Source of the DNA: Olsenella profusa DSM 13989
GTDB taxonomy: Bacteria; Actinomycetota; Coriobacteriia; Coriobacteriales; Atopobiaceae
Assembly: GCF_030811115.1 (NCBI RefSeq)
Contig: NZ_JAUSQK010000001.1
Span: forward strand, 682,001 to 746,000
Direction of reading: 5' to 3'
DNA: 64,000 nucleotides
Part shown: in pieces, positions 40,056-49,316 of the stretch
Layout of the letters: every line of letters begins with the position of its first letter
How positions within the stretch are numbered: position 1 is the stretch's first letter
Translations under genes and position numbers: made by a program
The notes under the pieces: model-generated
The model's database searches: none
What the model was told of the DNA's origin: nothing
The model's input: only the letters and a program-made list of their open reading frames with translations

Positions 40056-40271
40056 ATGAGAGACGAGAGGGGCCCCACGCCCAACGAGGTGTGGGATCGC
40101 AGGCCGCAGGCCAACGTGCCTCCCACCACGCGCCTCATGGGCGGGGACATCCCGCACGGTTCATGCCCCAGTGGGATAGGCCATGCCGGCAGACGCGCGC
40201 TCGGCCTCTGCGCATGGCCCCCTCCCCACATCCCTATGAGCGACGGATCAGTTCGGCCACCAGCTCGGTGA
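40056..40271 (+). CDS. Doubtful 71-residue ORF in the gap before the M28-like gene
   Basis: The gap 39849-40233 has no clear gene. This ORF has GGGAG six bases before its ATG, but the product is proline- and arginine-rich without recognisable features and overlaps the 3' end of the M28-like gene convergently by 38 bp. It may be chance in high-GC DNA. Confidence 0.15.
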   Translation: MRDERGPTPNEVWDRRPQANVPPTTRLMGGDIPHGSCPSGIGHAGRRALGLCAWPPPHIPMSDGSVRPPAR

Positions 40272-43221
40272 CGTCCACCACCTGCGCCGCATCGACGTTG
40301 GCGGCGGTATCGTCGGCGGAATGAGCGTTGGCAGGGGTGCCGGCCTCGCTCATGCCCATGACGGTCATCGCGCGCATGGACGACTGGAGGGCGCTGTACG
40401 CGTCCGTCTCAGCCCAGTCATGACGCCTCTTGGCCAGGCTTATGTGCAGGTCGGACGCAATGGTGCTCAGCAGGCGCACCATGCGACGGTCGGCACGACG
40501 AGGCACCGACGCGCCTTCGGAGGTGAGCAGCGTCAGGTCGCCGGCACCGATGCATTCCAGGTTGACGATGAAGGCACCGCGCGCCTGCTTGCGGTACTCG
40601 GCCAGGAACTCCCTCATGCCGGCATGGTTGAGCTCGGAGGCACCCGTTGCCACAAACCACACGTCATGTGCGATCAGCTCGTCATCACCCATGCCAAGCA
40701 CGGCCTCGCGCTCGCGTTCCTGATCGGGCTCGTCGGCGGCGTTCCGCTCGACCACACGAAGGTCGGAACGGGTCGTCGCACCACCCTTCCAGTGGCTGGG
40801 ATGATCGGCGTCGTGACTGGGGCGCGTGTCGTTCCTCAGCTTCCTCTCTCGAGCTCGCGGGGTCGGCTCCGTAGAGTCAAGATCCTCCCCCTCGGCTCCC
40901 TCGGACGCCGCAAGCGGATCGCTTGGGGCCTGGGCGGGATCGGGGAGGTCAAAGAGCACGGCACGACGGGCGGTCGAGGAGACCTGGGGCGCATACTCGG
41001 CCTTGCCCCAGTTGGGGTCCTCGACGCCCTCGGGGCGCGATGTGCGCTCGGCGGGACCGGACGGTTCGTCGTCCTGAACATGAAGACCACTGGTATCAAG
41101 GTCGCCGATGGTGCCAAGGTCCTCGTGCGGAGCGTCCATCGCGGCAGTGTCCGAGACGGAGCCCCCTCCGGAGGGTGCGTCCTCGGACGAGCCCGCACCC
41201 TCCCGCTCGGTGGCGTCGTCGGGTGCCCCATCATCCTCCAGCAGCTCGGGCACGGCGATGTCAGCGTCATCAAGAGGTTCGTCGTCCTGGGGCTGACGCC
41301 GATCGAGCCCCGCGAAGAACGCGCGGATCCGCTGGCCTATGCTCGGCGCATGCTCCCCCTCGTCCTCAAGCGCCTCATATTCGGGAACAGGGACGCTCTC
41401 GAGAAGCTCATGGGTTCTCTCCCGGCGGGCCTGGGCGTGTGCATGTGGCTCCCCGGACAGGCCATCGTCCCCATATCCCTCCTGCACCTCAGGCACATAG
41501 GGGCGTCCTTCGCCCGCACGCTCCTCGGCGGCGCGGCGCGTGTACCCGTTGTCCAGGAAGGATGGTGCATAGCCGGTATGGTGCGCCGGCTCCTCGACCC
41601 CCACGCCCTCTTCCGGCTGCGGCTCCTCCTGCTCCGGCTCGGGCTCAAGGAAGTCCTTTACGGAGAAGTCAGGAATTTCGGGGATCTCCGGCAATGTCGA
41701 AAGATCAAGGTCAGGAACGGGCGGCAGGTCGTAGACGATCTCGCAATCCTTGGGAAGGATGTTGAGGCGCTCGATGAACGCCGCACCACGTCGCACCGAC
41801 TGGGACGCGGTGAGGTCAAGCTTATGGATGGGGGGGATGGATGGCGCTGAGACCTGCGTGGGCCCACCCTCTGCCGGTGGCTCTGGCTCGGCGGTGCCGA
41901 TGGGCTCGGACGCGCTCACCATGGGAGCCTCGGAGGACGTGGGCTCTTCGGATTCCGTGGGCTCTTCGTGCTCGGGCACCTCGGGCTCGGCCTGCTCGTC
42001 TTCGGGCCCGGGCATCTCCTCGGGCGCAGCGGCCTCCTCGGGCGCTGGTGCTGTCTCGTCCATGGTCTCCGCGACCGCAGGCTCGATCTCCTCAAGAGGC
42101 GTCAGGATGGCAGGCGCCCCCTCGCCCTTCGTCGCGTCATCCGGCTTGGACGCGTCGGGAGCCTCGTCATCGATCCCCTCATGGGTCGTTGCCTCGCGAA
42201 TGCGCCTAAGCATGCCCGTCGCACCCTCGCGCACCTTTCCAAACATGGTGGGTAGGCCTTCCGCGCCCTCGTGCGACACCTTGCGCCCATCCACCCAGTC
42301 GGCATCAATCTGGATGGTGCCGGGCGAGTAGACGTGAGTCGCATCCCCCTCCGTCTCGGTGCCTGCTTCAGGTGGGGCGGCGTTCCCATCCTCGGTCGAG
42401 GAAGCTTGGCCCTCCTCGCCCCCCGTATCATCCCGCACAGTGGGTGAGGCAATGGCCGCATGGGGATGTGCCTGCGCCCATCGTTGTGTCTCGTCGGTGC
42501 CGGGGCGAATCTTGTCCAGGACCCCGAGCATGGCAGCAACGGCGGCCTTGTTGTCGTTGGCACCCTCCGTACAGGGCGCAAAGCGCTCGTACACGTCATT
42601 GACGCCAATGGCCAGAAGCGGCAGGGACGCCACGATGCCAATGATCCAGAACACGTGGCGCGCCGGTGCGGGAAGGAAGCCCATCACCTGGAAGAGACAG
42701 CACGTCGCAACCATGAACACGCACCAGAAGGCAGAGCGCTTGAGCGCGGGCAGATAGCGGACGAGCGTCCGCCGCCACAGCAGGCCCTCGTTGGGTGTGT
42801 CGTAGTGGGCGACGATCACGATCGGTCGGTTGCCCTTGACCACCAGGGGTCCCGAGGCGCGATGCACACCGATGACGTTCTGGCTGCGTGCCTTGGGTCC
42901 CAGATTGGCTAGGATGTCATAGCCACCAAAGCGCAGGGCAAGCAGGACGATGCCCACGAGCACGATGACCCTGCCGATGGCGCCCGCGGCCGAGCCCAGC
43001 ACGCCACCGAGGACGATGCCCACGAACAGCAGGAGATAGACGATGCTGTGCGCAAGGTCCCCCGCCACGGGCATGTCAAATTCCTGAAGCGTGGTGTCAA
43101 GTCCGTGCTCGTCCATCAGCTCCTTCACCAGGTGGGCGGCGTCAAGCTCCTCCTGGCTGTTGGCAGGTGCGATGTCAACCTGGTCATTGAGGTAGTTGAG
43201 ATAGTTGCGCGTCGATGCCAT
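40234..43221 (-). CDS. M28-like membrane peptidase with a ~600-residue acidic insertion
   Basis: A 995-residue protein. The N-terminal part has a TM pair (about 56-97) and the M28 motif VIVAHYDTP (His139, Asp141), two further TM helices at about 163-206, and ANDNKAAVAAM (Asp223). The M28 fold then breaks off for about 600 residues (about 235-845) of acidic, Pro/Glu/Ala-rich, probably disordered sequence. It resumes with VWFVATGASELNHAG, NLECIGAGD, ETDAYS and SADDTAANVD. Most ligand positions can be matched, but the canonical EE is altered, so activity is uncertain. It is divergent from two WYL regulators. Confidence 0.75.
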   Translation of the reverse strand: MASTRNYLNYLNDQVDIAPANSQEELDAAHLVKELMDEHGLDTTLQEFDMPVAGDLAHSIVYLLLFVGIVLGGVLGSAAGAIGRVIVLVGIVLLALRFGGYDILANLGPKARSQNVIGVHRASGPLVVKGNRPIVIVAHYDTPNEGLLWRRTLVRYLPALKRSAFWCVFMVATCCLFQVMGFLPAPARHVFWIIGIVASLPLLAIGVNDVYERFAPCTEGANDNKAAVAAMLGVLDKIRPGTDETQRWAQAHPHAAIASPTVRDDTGGEEGQASSTEDGNAAPPEAGTETEGDATHVYSPGTIQIDADWVDGRKVSHEGAEGLPTMFGKVREGATGMLRRIREATTHEGIDDEAPDASKPDDATKGEGAPAILTPLEEIEPAVAETMDETAPAPEEAAAPEEMPGPEDEQAEPEVPEHEEPTESEEPTSSEAPMVSASEPIGTAEPEPPAEGGPTQVSAPSIPPIHKLDLTASQSVRRGAAFIERLNILPKDCEIVYDLPPVPDLDLSTLPEIPEIPDFSVKDFLEPEPEQEEPQPEEGVGVEEPAHHTGYAPSFLDNGYTRRAAEERAGEGRPYVPEVQEGYGDDGLSGEPHAHAQARRERTHELLESVPVPEYEALEDEGEHAPSIGQRIRAFFAGLDRRQPQDDEPLDDADIAVPELLEDDGAPDDATEREGAGSSEDAPSGGGSVSDTAAMDAPHEDLGTIGDLDTSGLHVQDDEPSGPAERTSRPEGVEDPNWGKAEYAPQVSSTARRAVLFDLPDPAQAPSDPLAASEGAEGEDLDSTEPTPRARERKLRNDTRPSHDADHPSHWKGGATTRSDLRVVERNAADEPDQEREREAVLGMGDDELIAHDVWFVATGASELNHAGMREFLAEYRKQARGAFIVNLECIGAGDLTLLTSEGASVPRRADRRMVRLLSTIASDLHISLAKRRHDWAETDAYSALQSSMRAMTVMGMSEAGTPANAHSADDTAANVDAAQVVDVTELVAELIRRS

Positions 43222-43407
43222 GCTCTTTGTTCCTTTGCCCTAGACTGCAGGTTGGTAGAGCGGTCTGACCGTGAATTATACGTCTATCGCAACAACTTTG
43301 CCGCGCGGCCACTATCCTTACGTCCTAAGCGGACGCGAGACCCCGCGCGAGGCATGGTCGGGCGCGATAGTGACCTCGCACGCCATTGGAAGAGCTTGGG
43401 GGCGCAT

Positions 43408-44376
43408 ATGACAGCATCTGGTGACGCAGGCACCTCCAAGACGTACCTCACGGCCCAACGGCTCGCAGGTCTCGTGCTGGGGTTCTCCAACAGCAGGACT
43501 CCCCTCTCCTCCACAATGCTGCACGAAGCCTACTATCCGGACACGCGGTCGAAGAGCTTTCAGAGGGCCTTTGAGCGAGACCGCCAGAGGCTTGAGACGA
43601 TGGGCTTCGTTGTGTGCGAGGTGGGCAGGAATGCGAACGGCGTGTCCCTTTGGCAGGTCGACCGCAGCCAAAGCCTGGTGGAGGGGGTCGCCCTCTCCGA
43701 ACGGGACGCGCTCGTCGTGGACGTGGTGTGCCGTTCTCTCGCAAGCGATGAAGAGTTTCCCTATGCGACCGAGCTTGGGAGTGCGCTGCGCAAGATCGAT
43801 CGCTACTTTGCCGAGGATGCCGTGGCATATCCCGCCGTTCGCGTACACAACGAGACGGCACGGACGCTGGTCTCCTGCCTCTCGAGACGTCAGACGGTGC
43901 GTGCGGTCTACACGGACGCCGGGGGGATGACCACTACGCGCGACCTCGAGCTGTTGGGAAGCTTCACCCTGCGCGACCATGCCTATTTCGTGGCCCGCAC
44001 ACGGCAGCGGCCCAACCACAGACCCCGTACCTATCGCCTCGACCGCTTCACGCAGGTACAGGGAATCGGAAGTCCGGCGGCATACGACATTCCCATGGAC
44101 TTTGACGCACGGGACTGGTGCCTGCTGCCCTTCCAGCTGGGTGCCACCTGTGCGGAGGCAACGTTCCGACTTCCCGAGGCCCCCGATCCCAGCCTCGCCG
44201 CGCGACTCTCGTCCAAAGGGACGTTCCTTTCGGACGGCAGGTGGCAGACGAACGTGGCAGACATCCAGTGTGCGGCGCGGTGGGCCATCGCCACCGGTCT
44301 CGTGCCCACGGCGCCACAGGGGCTTGTGACCGCGTATGACCATGTGCTCGAGGAGGCGTCCCGTGTGCGCCCATAG
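43408..44376 (+). CDS. WYL-domain transcription regulator (PafB-like)
   Basis: A 322-residue protein with an N-terminal winged-helix region (LVLGFSNSRTPLSSTMLHEAYYP, then FERDRQRLETMGFVV) and a C-terminal WYL domain (AVYTDAGGMTTTRDLELLGSFTLRDHAYFVARTR, YRLDRFTQVQ). WYL proteins bind nucleic-acid or nucleotide ligands and often sense DNA damage, as PafBC does in mycobacteria. The ATG at 43408 follows a G-rich site. It overlaps the next gene by 14 bp, as pafB and pafC do. Confidence 0.82.
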   Translation: MTASGDAGTSKTYLTAQRLAGLVLGFSNSRTPLSSTMLHEAYYPDTRSKSFQRAFERDRQRLETMGFVVCEVGRNANGVSLWQVDRSQSLVEGVALSERDALVVDVVCRSLASDEEFPYATELGSALRKIDRYFAEDAVAYPAVRVHNETARTLVSCLSRRQTVRAVYTDAGGMTTTRDLELLGSFTLRDHAYFVARTRQRPNHRPRTYRLDRFTQVQGIGSPAAYDIPMDFDARDWCLLPFQLGATCAEATFRLPEAPDPSLAARLSSKGTFLSDGRWQTNVADIQCAARWAIATGLVPTAPQGLVTAYDHVLEEASRVRP

Positions 44377-45301
44377 ACGGGGCAGGAGAAGGGGGACGGA
44401 CGTCACCGCCGAACTGCTCGCCCTTCTCTCGGCACTCGATGGGAAGGGGAGCGTCATCGATGCGGAGGGCATCGTGAGGCGCCTGGGCTGCACGCGCGAG
44501 CATGCCCGGGAGCTGCTCGAGAGTCTTCTTGCCCTGAGGGATTCGGACGGGATCGGGCTTCCCCTGCTGGTGGATGACCAGGAGGGAAGGGCCGACTCCT
44601 TGGACATGGCCTTTGGTGGTGGCGTACGGGGATATGCGCTCACGCTGACCCCCCTGGAGACACAGGCGATCATCGCCGCGCTGAGGACGATGGGCGTTGG
44701 GGAGGAGGGCCTCCTTGCCCGTCTTGAGCGGGCAAGGAGGCCCTCGCAGACGTCCACGCACGAGCTCCTTGCGCTGCTCGGTAGGGAGCTCGCCTCATCC
44801 AGCACCCTTGCCATCTGTGCCGAGGCAATCGCCGAGATGCGCGAGCTCTCGTTTGCCTACCACAAGCCCCAAGGGGAGCCTGAGCTTCGACACGTGTGGC
44901 CCGAGGAGCTTCGCCCGCAGGACGGCCTTTGGTACCTTGACGCCTATGACATCGACCGTGCCGGGACACGCATGTTCCGCCTCGACCGCATGAGCGAGGC
45001 ACAGGTAGGGAGGCACATCTACAGATCGGCCCCCGAAGGCGACGACGTCACCACATCGATGACGGTCACGCTGCATTTTGCCCCCGGCGCACCACTGCGG
45101 GAGCTCGATTGGCCTCGGCTCGAGATTCGTGCCGTAGAGGAAGCCTCGGGCGTCGTGACGGCAACCATACCCTACTTTGGGGGCGATTGGCTCGTGAGGC
45201 ACCTTGCCGCCTGCGGCGACACCGTGACCATCGATGACCAGCAGCTTGCTCGGCGGGTACGGGCCTATGCCGCGACGCGGAGGCAGGCTATGGGCCGCTA
45301 G
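44363..45301 (+). CDS. WYL-domain transcription regulator (PafC-like)
   Basis: A 312-residue partner of the preceding gene. It has an N-terminal HTH (IDAEGIVRRLGCTREHARELLESL) and a WYL domain (LSFAYHKPQGEPELRHVWPEELRPQDGLWYLDAYD, FRLDRMSEAQ) with a WCX-like C-terminal part. The GTG at 44363 has GAGGAGG seven bases upstream within the previous gene. The pair probably acts as a heterodimer. No proteasome genes are nearby. Confidence 0.82.
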   Translation: MCAHRRGRRRGTDVTAELLALLSALDGKGSVIDAEGIVRRLGCTREHARELLESLLALRDSDGIGLPLLVDDQEGRADSLDMAFGGGVRGYALTLTPLETQAIIAALRTMGVGEEGLLARLERARRPSQTSTHELLALLGRELASSSTLAICAEAIAEMRELSFAYHKPQGEPELRHVWPEELRPQDGLWYLDAYDIDRAGTRMFRLDRMSEAQVGRHIYRSAPEGDDVTTSMTVTLHFAPGAPLRELDWPRLEIRAVEEASGVVTATIPYFGGDWLVRHLAACGDTVTIDDQQLARRVRAYAATRRQAMGR

Positions 45302-45314
45302 GCCATCAGCGTTG

Positions 45315-48239
45315 TCAACGTTCGCGCGAGGAGCGCCACAGCCTGATGAGGCGGCCCACGTTGTCACACTCCACCTGCATTGCATCGGGATTGGGAAGCG
45401 AGCTTGTGAACTGCCTGCCATAGCGCTTGCTCACCAGACGGGAGTCCGCCAGCACGAGGACGCCTGTGTCGGTGGCGCTTCGTATGAGGCGGCCTGACGC
45501 CTGCTTGACGGAGATGACGGCCTCGGGCAGCGAATGGCGCCACCATGAGCGATCCTCGCGCAGCTCGCGCTCCCTCACCAGCGGATCCTGGGGACTGGCA
45601 AACGGCAGCTTGGGAATGACGACGCAACGCAGCGTGTCTCCCCCGGCATCAAACCCCTCCCAGAACGAGCGCAGGGCAAAGAGCGAGGTCGACGTGTGAG
45701 CCATGAACTGCTCCCGCAGGCGGCGTGGGGATGCGCCTCGGTTCTGGCACAGCAGGTCGATGCCCTCCCGCGCAAGGCGCGCCTGAAGCGCGCCGTACAG
45801 GCACTCCATGTCCCTACGATTGGTGAAGAGCGTGAGGGTGGAGCCGCCCATCGCAACGTGTACGTCAAAGAGCAGTCCCTCGAGGCGCTCCAGGTAGTGC
45901 GCGTCGTTGGGCTGCGGCATGTCACGCGCGATCACCACCGACATGTGGTTCCCGAAGTCAAAGCTCGACCCTAGGCGCACGTCCCCATGCTCGCTCGCAG
46001 GAAGCCGGTCGAGTCCCACGGCATGGTCGAAGTGGGCGAAGCTCTCCCCCACCGCCATGGTCGCAGAGGTGAAGACCACGCTTTCCATCTCAGGCAGCCA
46101 GCGTTCGGCAAGGTCGGCACCGATGTCAAGCTTCTCCGCAACCAGACGCTCGACGCCCACGGCGCGCCTCGCACGGCTCAGCTCGGCAGAGTACACGTAG
46201 CTCTCGTCCGTACCCTCCATGATGAGACGCATGGTATCCAGCAGCTCCGTCGAGAAGCGTCCTGCCTCGCCGAGGTCGGTCGCAAGCTTGGCCGAGCTGC
46301 CCCCAATGGCCTCCTGCGCCTCGCCAATGTCCTTCGCGAGCTCACAGAGCCGCTGTTCGGCGGCCTTGAACGCCTCGTACAGGACCCGCCACTCACCACT
46401 CTTGCGAACCGCGCCATCGACCCACAGGGTGAGCGTCTCATAGCCCCCACCCGTGACGAGACCGGAAAGATCATGTAGGTGGAGGAAGAATTCGCCCATG
46501 GAGACGGACGCGCGCGCCGCGCAGGAGGAGGTCTTCGTCAGAAGTCGTAGAAGGAGAGCGGAGCCCTCCAACGATGATGCCTCCCCCATAAGCGTGTGGA
46601 TGATGCCGGCCCTCGTGGTCCCCAGCGTCTCGAAGCCCCTGCGAACCGCCTCCCCCGAAACCTCACGCGCCCACTGGCGGCGGGCCTCCTGCTCGAAGCC
46701 GTGGGCCTCGTCCACCACCCAATGGCGTATGGGTGGCAGGATCTTGCCCTCCATGTCCACGTTGCACAGGAGCAGGGCATGGTTCGTCACGACGACATCG
46801 CATGCCGCGGCGCGCCGCCGCGCCGCATGCACGAAGCACTCCTTGGGAAAGAAGGGGCACATGGCGCGCAGGCACTCGGTGGCCCTCACCGTGAGCATGG
46901 AGCGCGGCACGTTGCGCCAGCGGATCCCCAGGGCATCGAGATCCCCATGGACCATCTGGCAGGCATAGGCATAGCTCACCGCCAACGCCGTGAGCATGTC
47001 GGATCGCACGGTCCTCATCGAACGCCCGCCATCGCAGGCGGCCTGCGTGGGAAGGTCCAGGGCAGTCGCGAGCTCCAGCCGGTGCAGGCAGAGATAGTGC
47101 TCGTAGCCCTTGAGGCCTGCAAAGCTCACGCCTCCCGGCAGGGCGCGGTCAAGTGCGGGCAGCTCTTGGGTGACAAGCTGGTCCGCCAGGGCGTTCGTCT
47201 TCGTCGCGACGCCCACGGTCACGTTGTTGCGCTTGGCAAGCAACGCCTCGGGAAGGAGGTAGGCCATGGACTTGCCAACCCCCGTCCCCGCCTCGATCGC
47301 ACGATGGGTGGAGGTTCCCAGGGCCCTGGCGACCTCCTGTGCCATGTGGAGCTGGTCGGGGCGCTGCTCGTAGCGTTCATACAGGGAGGAGACCACGCCG
47401 CCAGGCTTGAATGCCGTTTCTACCTCCTCCGGGGCCGGAGCCGTGGGCGGCGAGGCGGCGTCGGCGGCGTCGCGCTTGGGCCCACGGCCTCCCGATGCCT
47501 CCATCCCAAGCCTGAGGCGCATGTCACGGAGGGAGAAGGGCTCGGTGGAACTCATGTTCGCGATGTGAGAGAACACGGGACGATAGGGCCAGTCGACCTC
47601 AGGATGCATGCCCGCCAGAAGGGACAGAAGCCCCGAGGGCAGGTCAGAGAGACCAAGCAGGATGATGCGCCACATGCCACAGAGGGCGTCCACGTCATCC
47701 ATGGCACGGTGTGTGACACCGTCACAACCAAATGCCGTGGCCATGTCGGAAAGTCGATGCGTCCTCAGGCAGGGCAGCGCAATGCGCGAGAGCGCCAGGG
47801 AATCAATCCACAGGTCGCTCACGGAGGAGCCACCGGCGGCCTTCTGGATGAACGTGCGGTCGAACGTGGCGTTGTGCGCGATCACAGGCATGCCGCCCAC
47901 AAAGTCGGACAGGCCAGCGACCGCCTCGCGCGGTGTGGGAGCATCGGCCACGTCCACGTCACGGATGTTCGTGAGGCGCGCAATCTCCGGGGGTATGGGC
48001 TGCCCCGGGTTCACGAAGGTGTGATAGCGCCCCACCACGGCGCGCCCCTCCAGCCGTGCGGCGGCGATCTCGATAAGCTCGCAGTCCCTGAACGAGAGTC
48101 CCGTGGTCTCGGTGTCGAGCACGATGACACCGTCCTCCAAGGGTCCAAAGTCCACCACCTCCGCACGCGCGGAAAGGCCGAGATAGGCATTCCTCGTGCT
48201 CGCGGGAATGTCGGGAAGGAGAAGGTCCTCTAGCTGCAT
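45315..48239 (-). CDS. DinG-family helicase with N-terminal DnaQ-like exonuclease
   Basis: A 974-residue fusion: a DEDD 3'-5' exonuclease domain (about 35-200; DTETTGL, HNATFD, then HRAMDDVDAL) followed by an XPD/DinG superfamily 2 helicase with Walker A EAGTGVGKS, cysteines in the TECLRAMCPFFPKECF region that could hold an Fe-S cluster, DEAH, TSATM, SFWEGFD and QASGRLIRS. Similar fusions are standard in Firmicutes and Coriobacteria. The likely role is processing damaged or structured DNA. It is convergent with the WYL pair, which may hint at a shared DNA-damage theme. Confidence 0.9.
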   Translation of the reverse strand: MQLEDLLLPDIPASTRNAYLGLSARAEVVDFGPLEDGVIVLDTETTGLSFRDCELIEIAAARLEGRAVVGRYHTFVNPGQPIPPEIARLTNIRDVDVADAPTPREAVAGLSDFVGGMPVIAHNATFDRTFIQKAAGGSSVSDLWIDSLALSRIALPCLRTHRLSDMATAFGCDGVTHRAMDDVDALCGMWRIILLGLSDLPSGLLSLLAGMHPEVDWPYRPVFSHIANMSSTEPFSLRDMRLRLGMEASGGRGPKRDAADAASPPTAPAPEEVETAFKPGGVVSSLYERYEQRPDQLHMAQEVARALGTSTHRAIEAGTGVGKSMAYLLPEALLAKRNNVTVGVATKTNALADQLVTQELPALDRALPGGVSFAGLKGYEHYLCLHRLELATALDLPTQAACDGGRSMRTVRSDMLTALAVSYAYACQMVHGDLDALGIRWRNVPRSMLTVRATECLRAMCPFFPKECFVHAARRRAAACDVVVTNHALLLCNVDMEGKILPPIRHWVVDEAHGFEQEARRQWAREVSGEAVRRGFETLGTTRAGIIHTLMGEASSLEGSALLLRLLTKTSSCAARASVSMGEFFLHLHDLSGLVTGGGYETLTLWVDGAVRKSGEWRVLYEAFKAAEQRLCELAKDIGEAQEAIGGSSAKLATDLGEAGRFSTELLDTMRLIMEGTDESYVYSAELSRARRAVGVERLVAEKLDIGADLAERWLPEMESVVFTSATMAVGESFAHFDHAVGLDRLPASEHGDVRLGSSFDFGNHMSVVIARDMPQPNDAHYLERLEGLLFDVHVAMGGSTLTLFTNRRDMECLYGALQARLAREGIDLLCQNRGASPRRLREQFMAHTSTSLFALRSFWEGFDAGGDTLRCVVIPKLPFASPQDPLVRERELREDRSWWRHSLPEAVISVKQASGRLIRSATDTGVLVLADSRLVSKRYGRQFTSSLPNPDAMQVECDNVGRLIRLWRSSRER

Positions 48240-48258
48240 GCCGTGCTTCGCCCCATGC

Positions 48259-49233
48259 CTATCGTGGCGTCCGTGCGTCGCACTCGTCCAGCGCGTCCTG
48301 GACGAACCGCTTGCAGAGCTCGGGGAAGCCGATGCCCGCGCGGGCCGCCGCGTCCGGCAGGAGGCTCCGCTCCGTCATGCCAGGAACCATGTTCGTCTCG
48401 AGCATGACCGGCGTTCCGTCGTCCTTGACGATGAGGTCCGTCCGTGAGACGCCCCGGCAACCGAGCGCCTTGTGGGCGGCGATGCCCATCTCCTCGGCAC
48501 GACGATAGACGTCCTCGGGCAGGCGCGCGGGAATCACATGATGCAGTGCGCCCGCCTCGTACTTGACCGTGACGTCGTAGAAGTCCGCATCGAAGACGAT
48601 CTCCACGATGGGCAGGGCATAGGGCTTGGCGGTCCCCACAACGGGCACCGTGATCTCGATGCCCTCGATGCATTCCTCGATGAGCACGTCATCCCCCCCG
48701 GCCCCTGCCCTATCCACGGCATCCTGGAGCTGGCGGGCGGCCGTCACGCGACTCACGCCAAAGCTGGAGCCGTTGGAGGCAGGCTTGACGAACATGGGGT
48801 AGCCGAGCGTGTCCTCAAGGGTGCTGACGTCCTTCGGGGTAAGCACGGCGTCATGCGCGACCGTCATGCCCCGAGGAAGCGTGATGCCTGCCGCGGAGCA
48901 CACCGTCTTGGCAACGGACTTGTCGGTCGCCACGGCCGAGGCAAGCACGCCCGAGAACGTGTAGGGAAGGTGCAGTATCTCGAGAAGGCCCTGGATGCAG
49001 CCATCCTCCCCATAGTGGCCGTGCATGGCGACGAACGCCACGTCGTAGCCGCCGTTGGCAAGCGTGGTGACAAAGCCGTCATCCGCCACGTTCAGAACCT
49101 CCACCTGGGTAAAACCGACCTCATGCAGGGCCCTCTCGACATTTCTGCCCGATTCCATCGAGATGGGGGCCTCATCGGACCAGCCGCCGGCAAGGATGGC
49201 GACCTTGTTCTGCGTTAGCTCGGGCTTTGCCAT
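48259..49233 (-). CDS. ddl: D-alanine-D-alanine ligase
   Basis: ATP-grasp ligase making the D-Ala-D-Ala of peptidoglycan precursors, 324 residues. Motifs include LAGGWSDEAPISMESG, HGHYGEDGCIQGLLE, PYTFSGVLASAVATDK, VKPASNGSSFGVS and MLETNMVPGMT. The substrate loop has a tyrosine (VKYEAGALHH), consistent with a D-Ala- rather than D-Lac-adding enzyme, so no vancomycin resistance is implied. It is divergent from rlmN across a short gap containing a perfect palindrome. Confidence 0.95.
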   Translation of the reverse strand: MAKPELTQNKVAILAGGWSDEAPISMESGRNVERALHEVGFTQVEVLNVADDGFVTTLANGGYDVAFVAMHGHYGEDGCIQGLLEILHLPYTFSGVLASAVATDKSVAKTVCSAAGITLPRGMTVAHDAVLTPKDVSTLEDTLGYPMFVKPASNGSSFGVSRVTAARQLQDAVDRAGAGGDDVLIEECIEGIEITVPVVGTAKPYALPIVEIVFDADFYDVTVKYEAGALHHVIPARLPEDVYRRAEEMGIAAHKALGCRGVSRTDLIVKDDGTPVMLETNMVPGMTERSLLPDAAARAGIGFPELCKRFVQDALDECDARTPR

Positions 49234-49274
49234 GGTGGCTCCTTATTGCTCAGGTGAGGTACGCTAGACTCTCA

Positions 49275-49292
49275 TCGACGAGCACTCGTCGA
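49275..49292. promoter_or_regulatory. Perfect 18-bp palindrome between ddl and rlmN
   Basis: TCGACGAGCACTCGTCGA, eight-base arms and a CA centre, in the middle of the 83-bp divergent gap. It is placed as an operator would be, or could form a hairpin in the rlmN leader. It does not match the actinobacterial LexA box. Confidence 0.35.
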
Positions 49293-49316
49293 CTTTGAGG
49301 ATACTCCACCTCACCG

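Noticed and set aside
40321-41850. 509-codon plus-strand open frame inside the M28-like gene
   Set aside because: Antisense to the acidic insertion; Glu/Pro codons read backwards leave few stops.
48259-49233. D-Ala-D-Lac (vancomycin-resistance type) ligase
   Set aside because: The substrate loop keeps a tyrosine and there is no vanH/vanX neighbour; an ordinary Ddl fits.
49275-49292. LexA (SOS) box
   Set aside because: The palindrome lacks the GAAC-N4-GTTC core of actinobacterial LexA sites.
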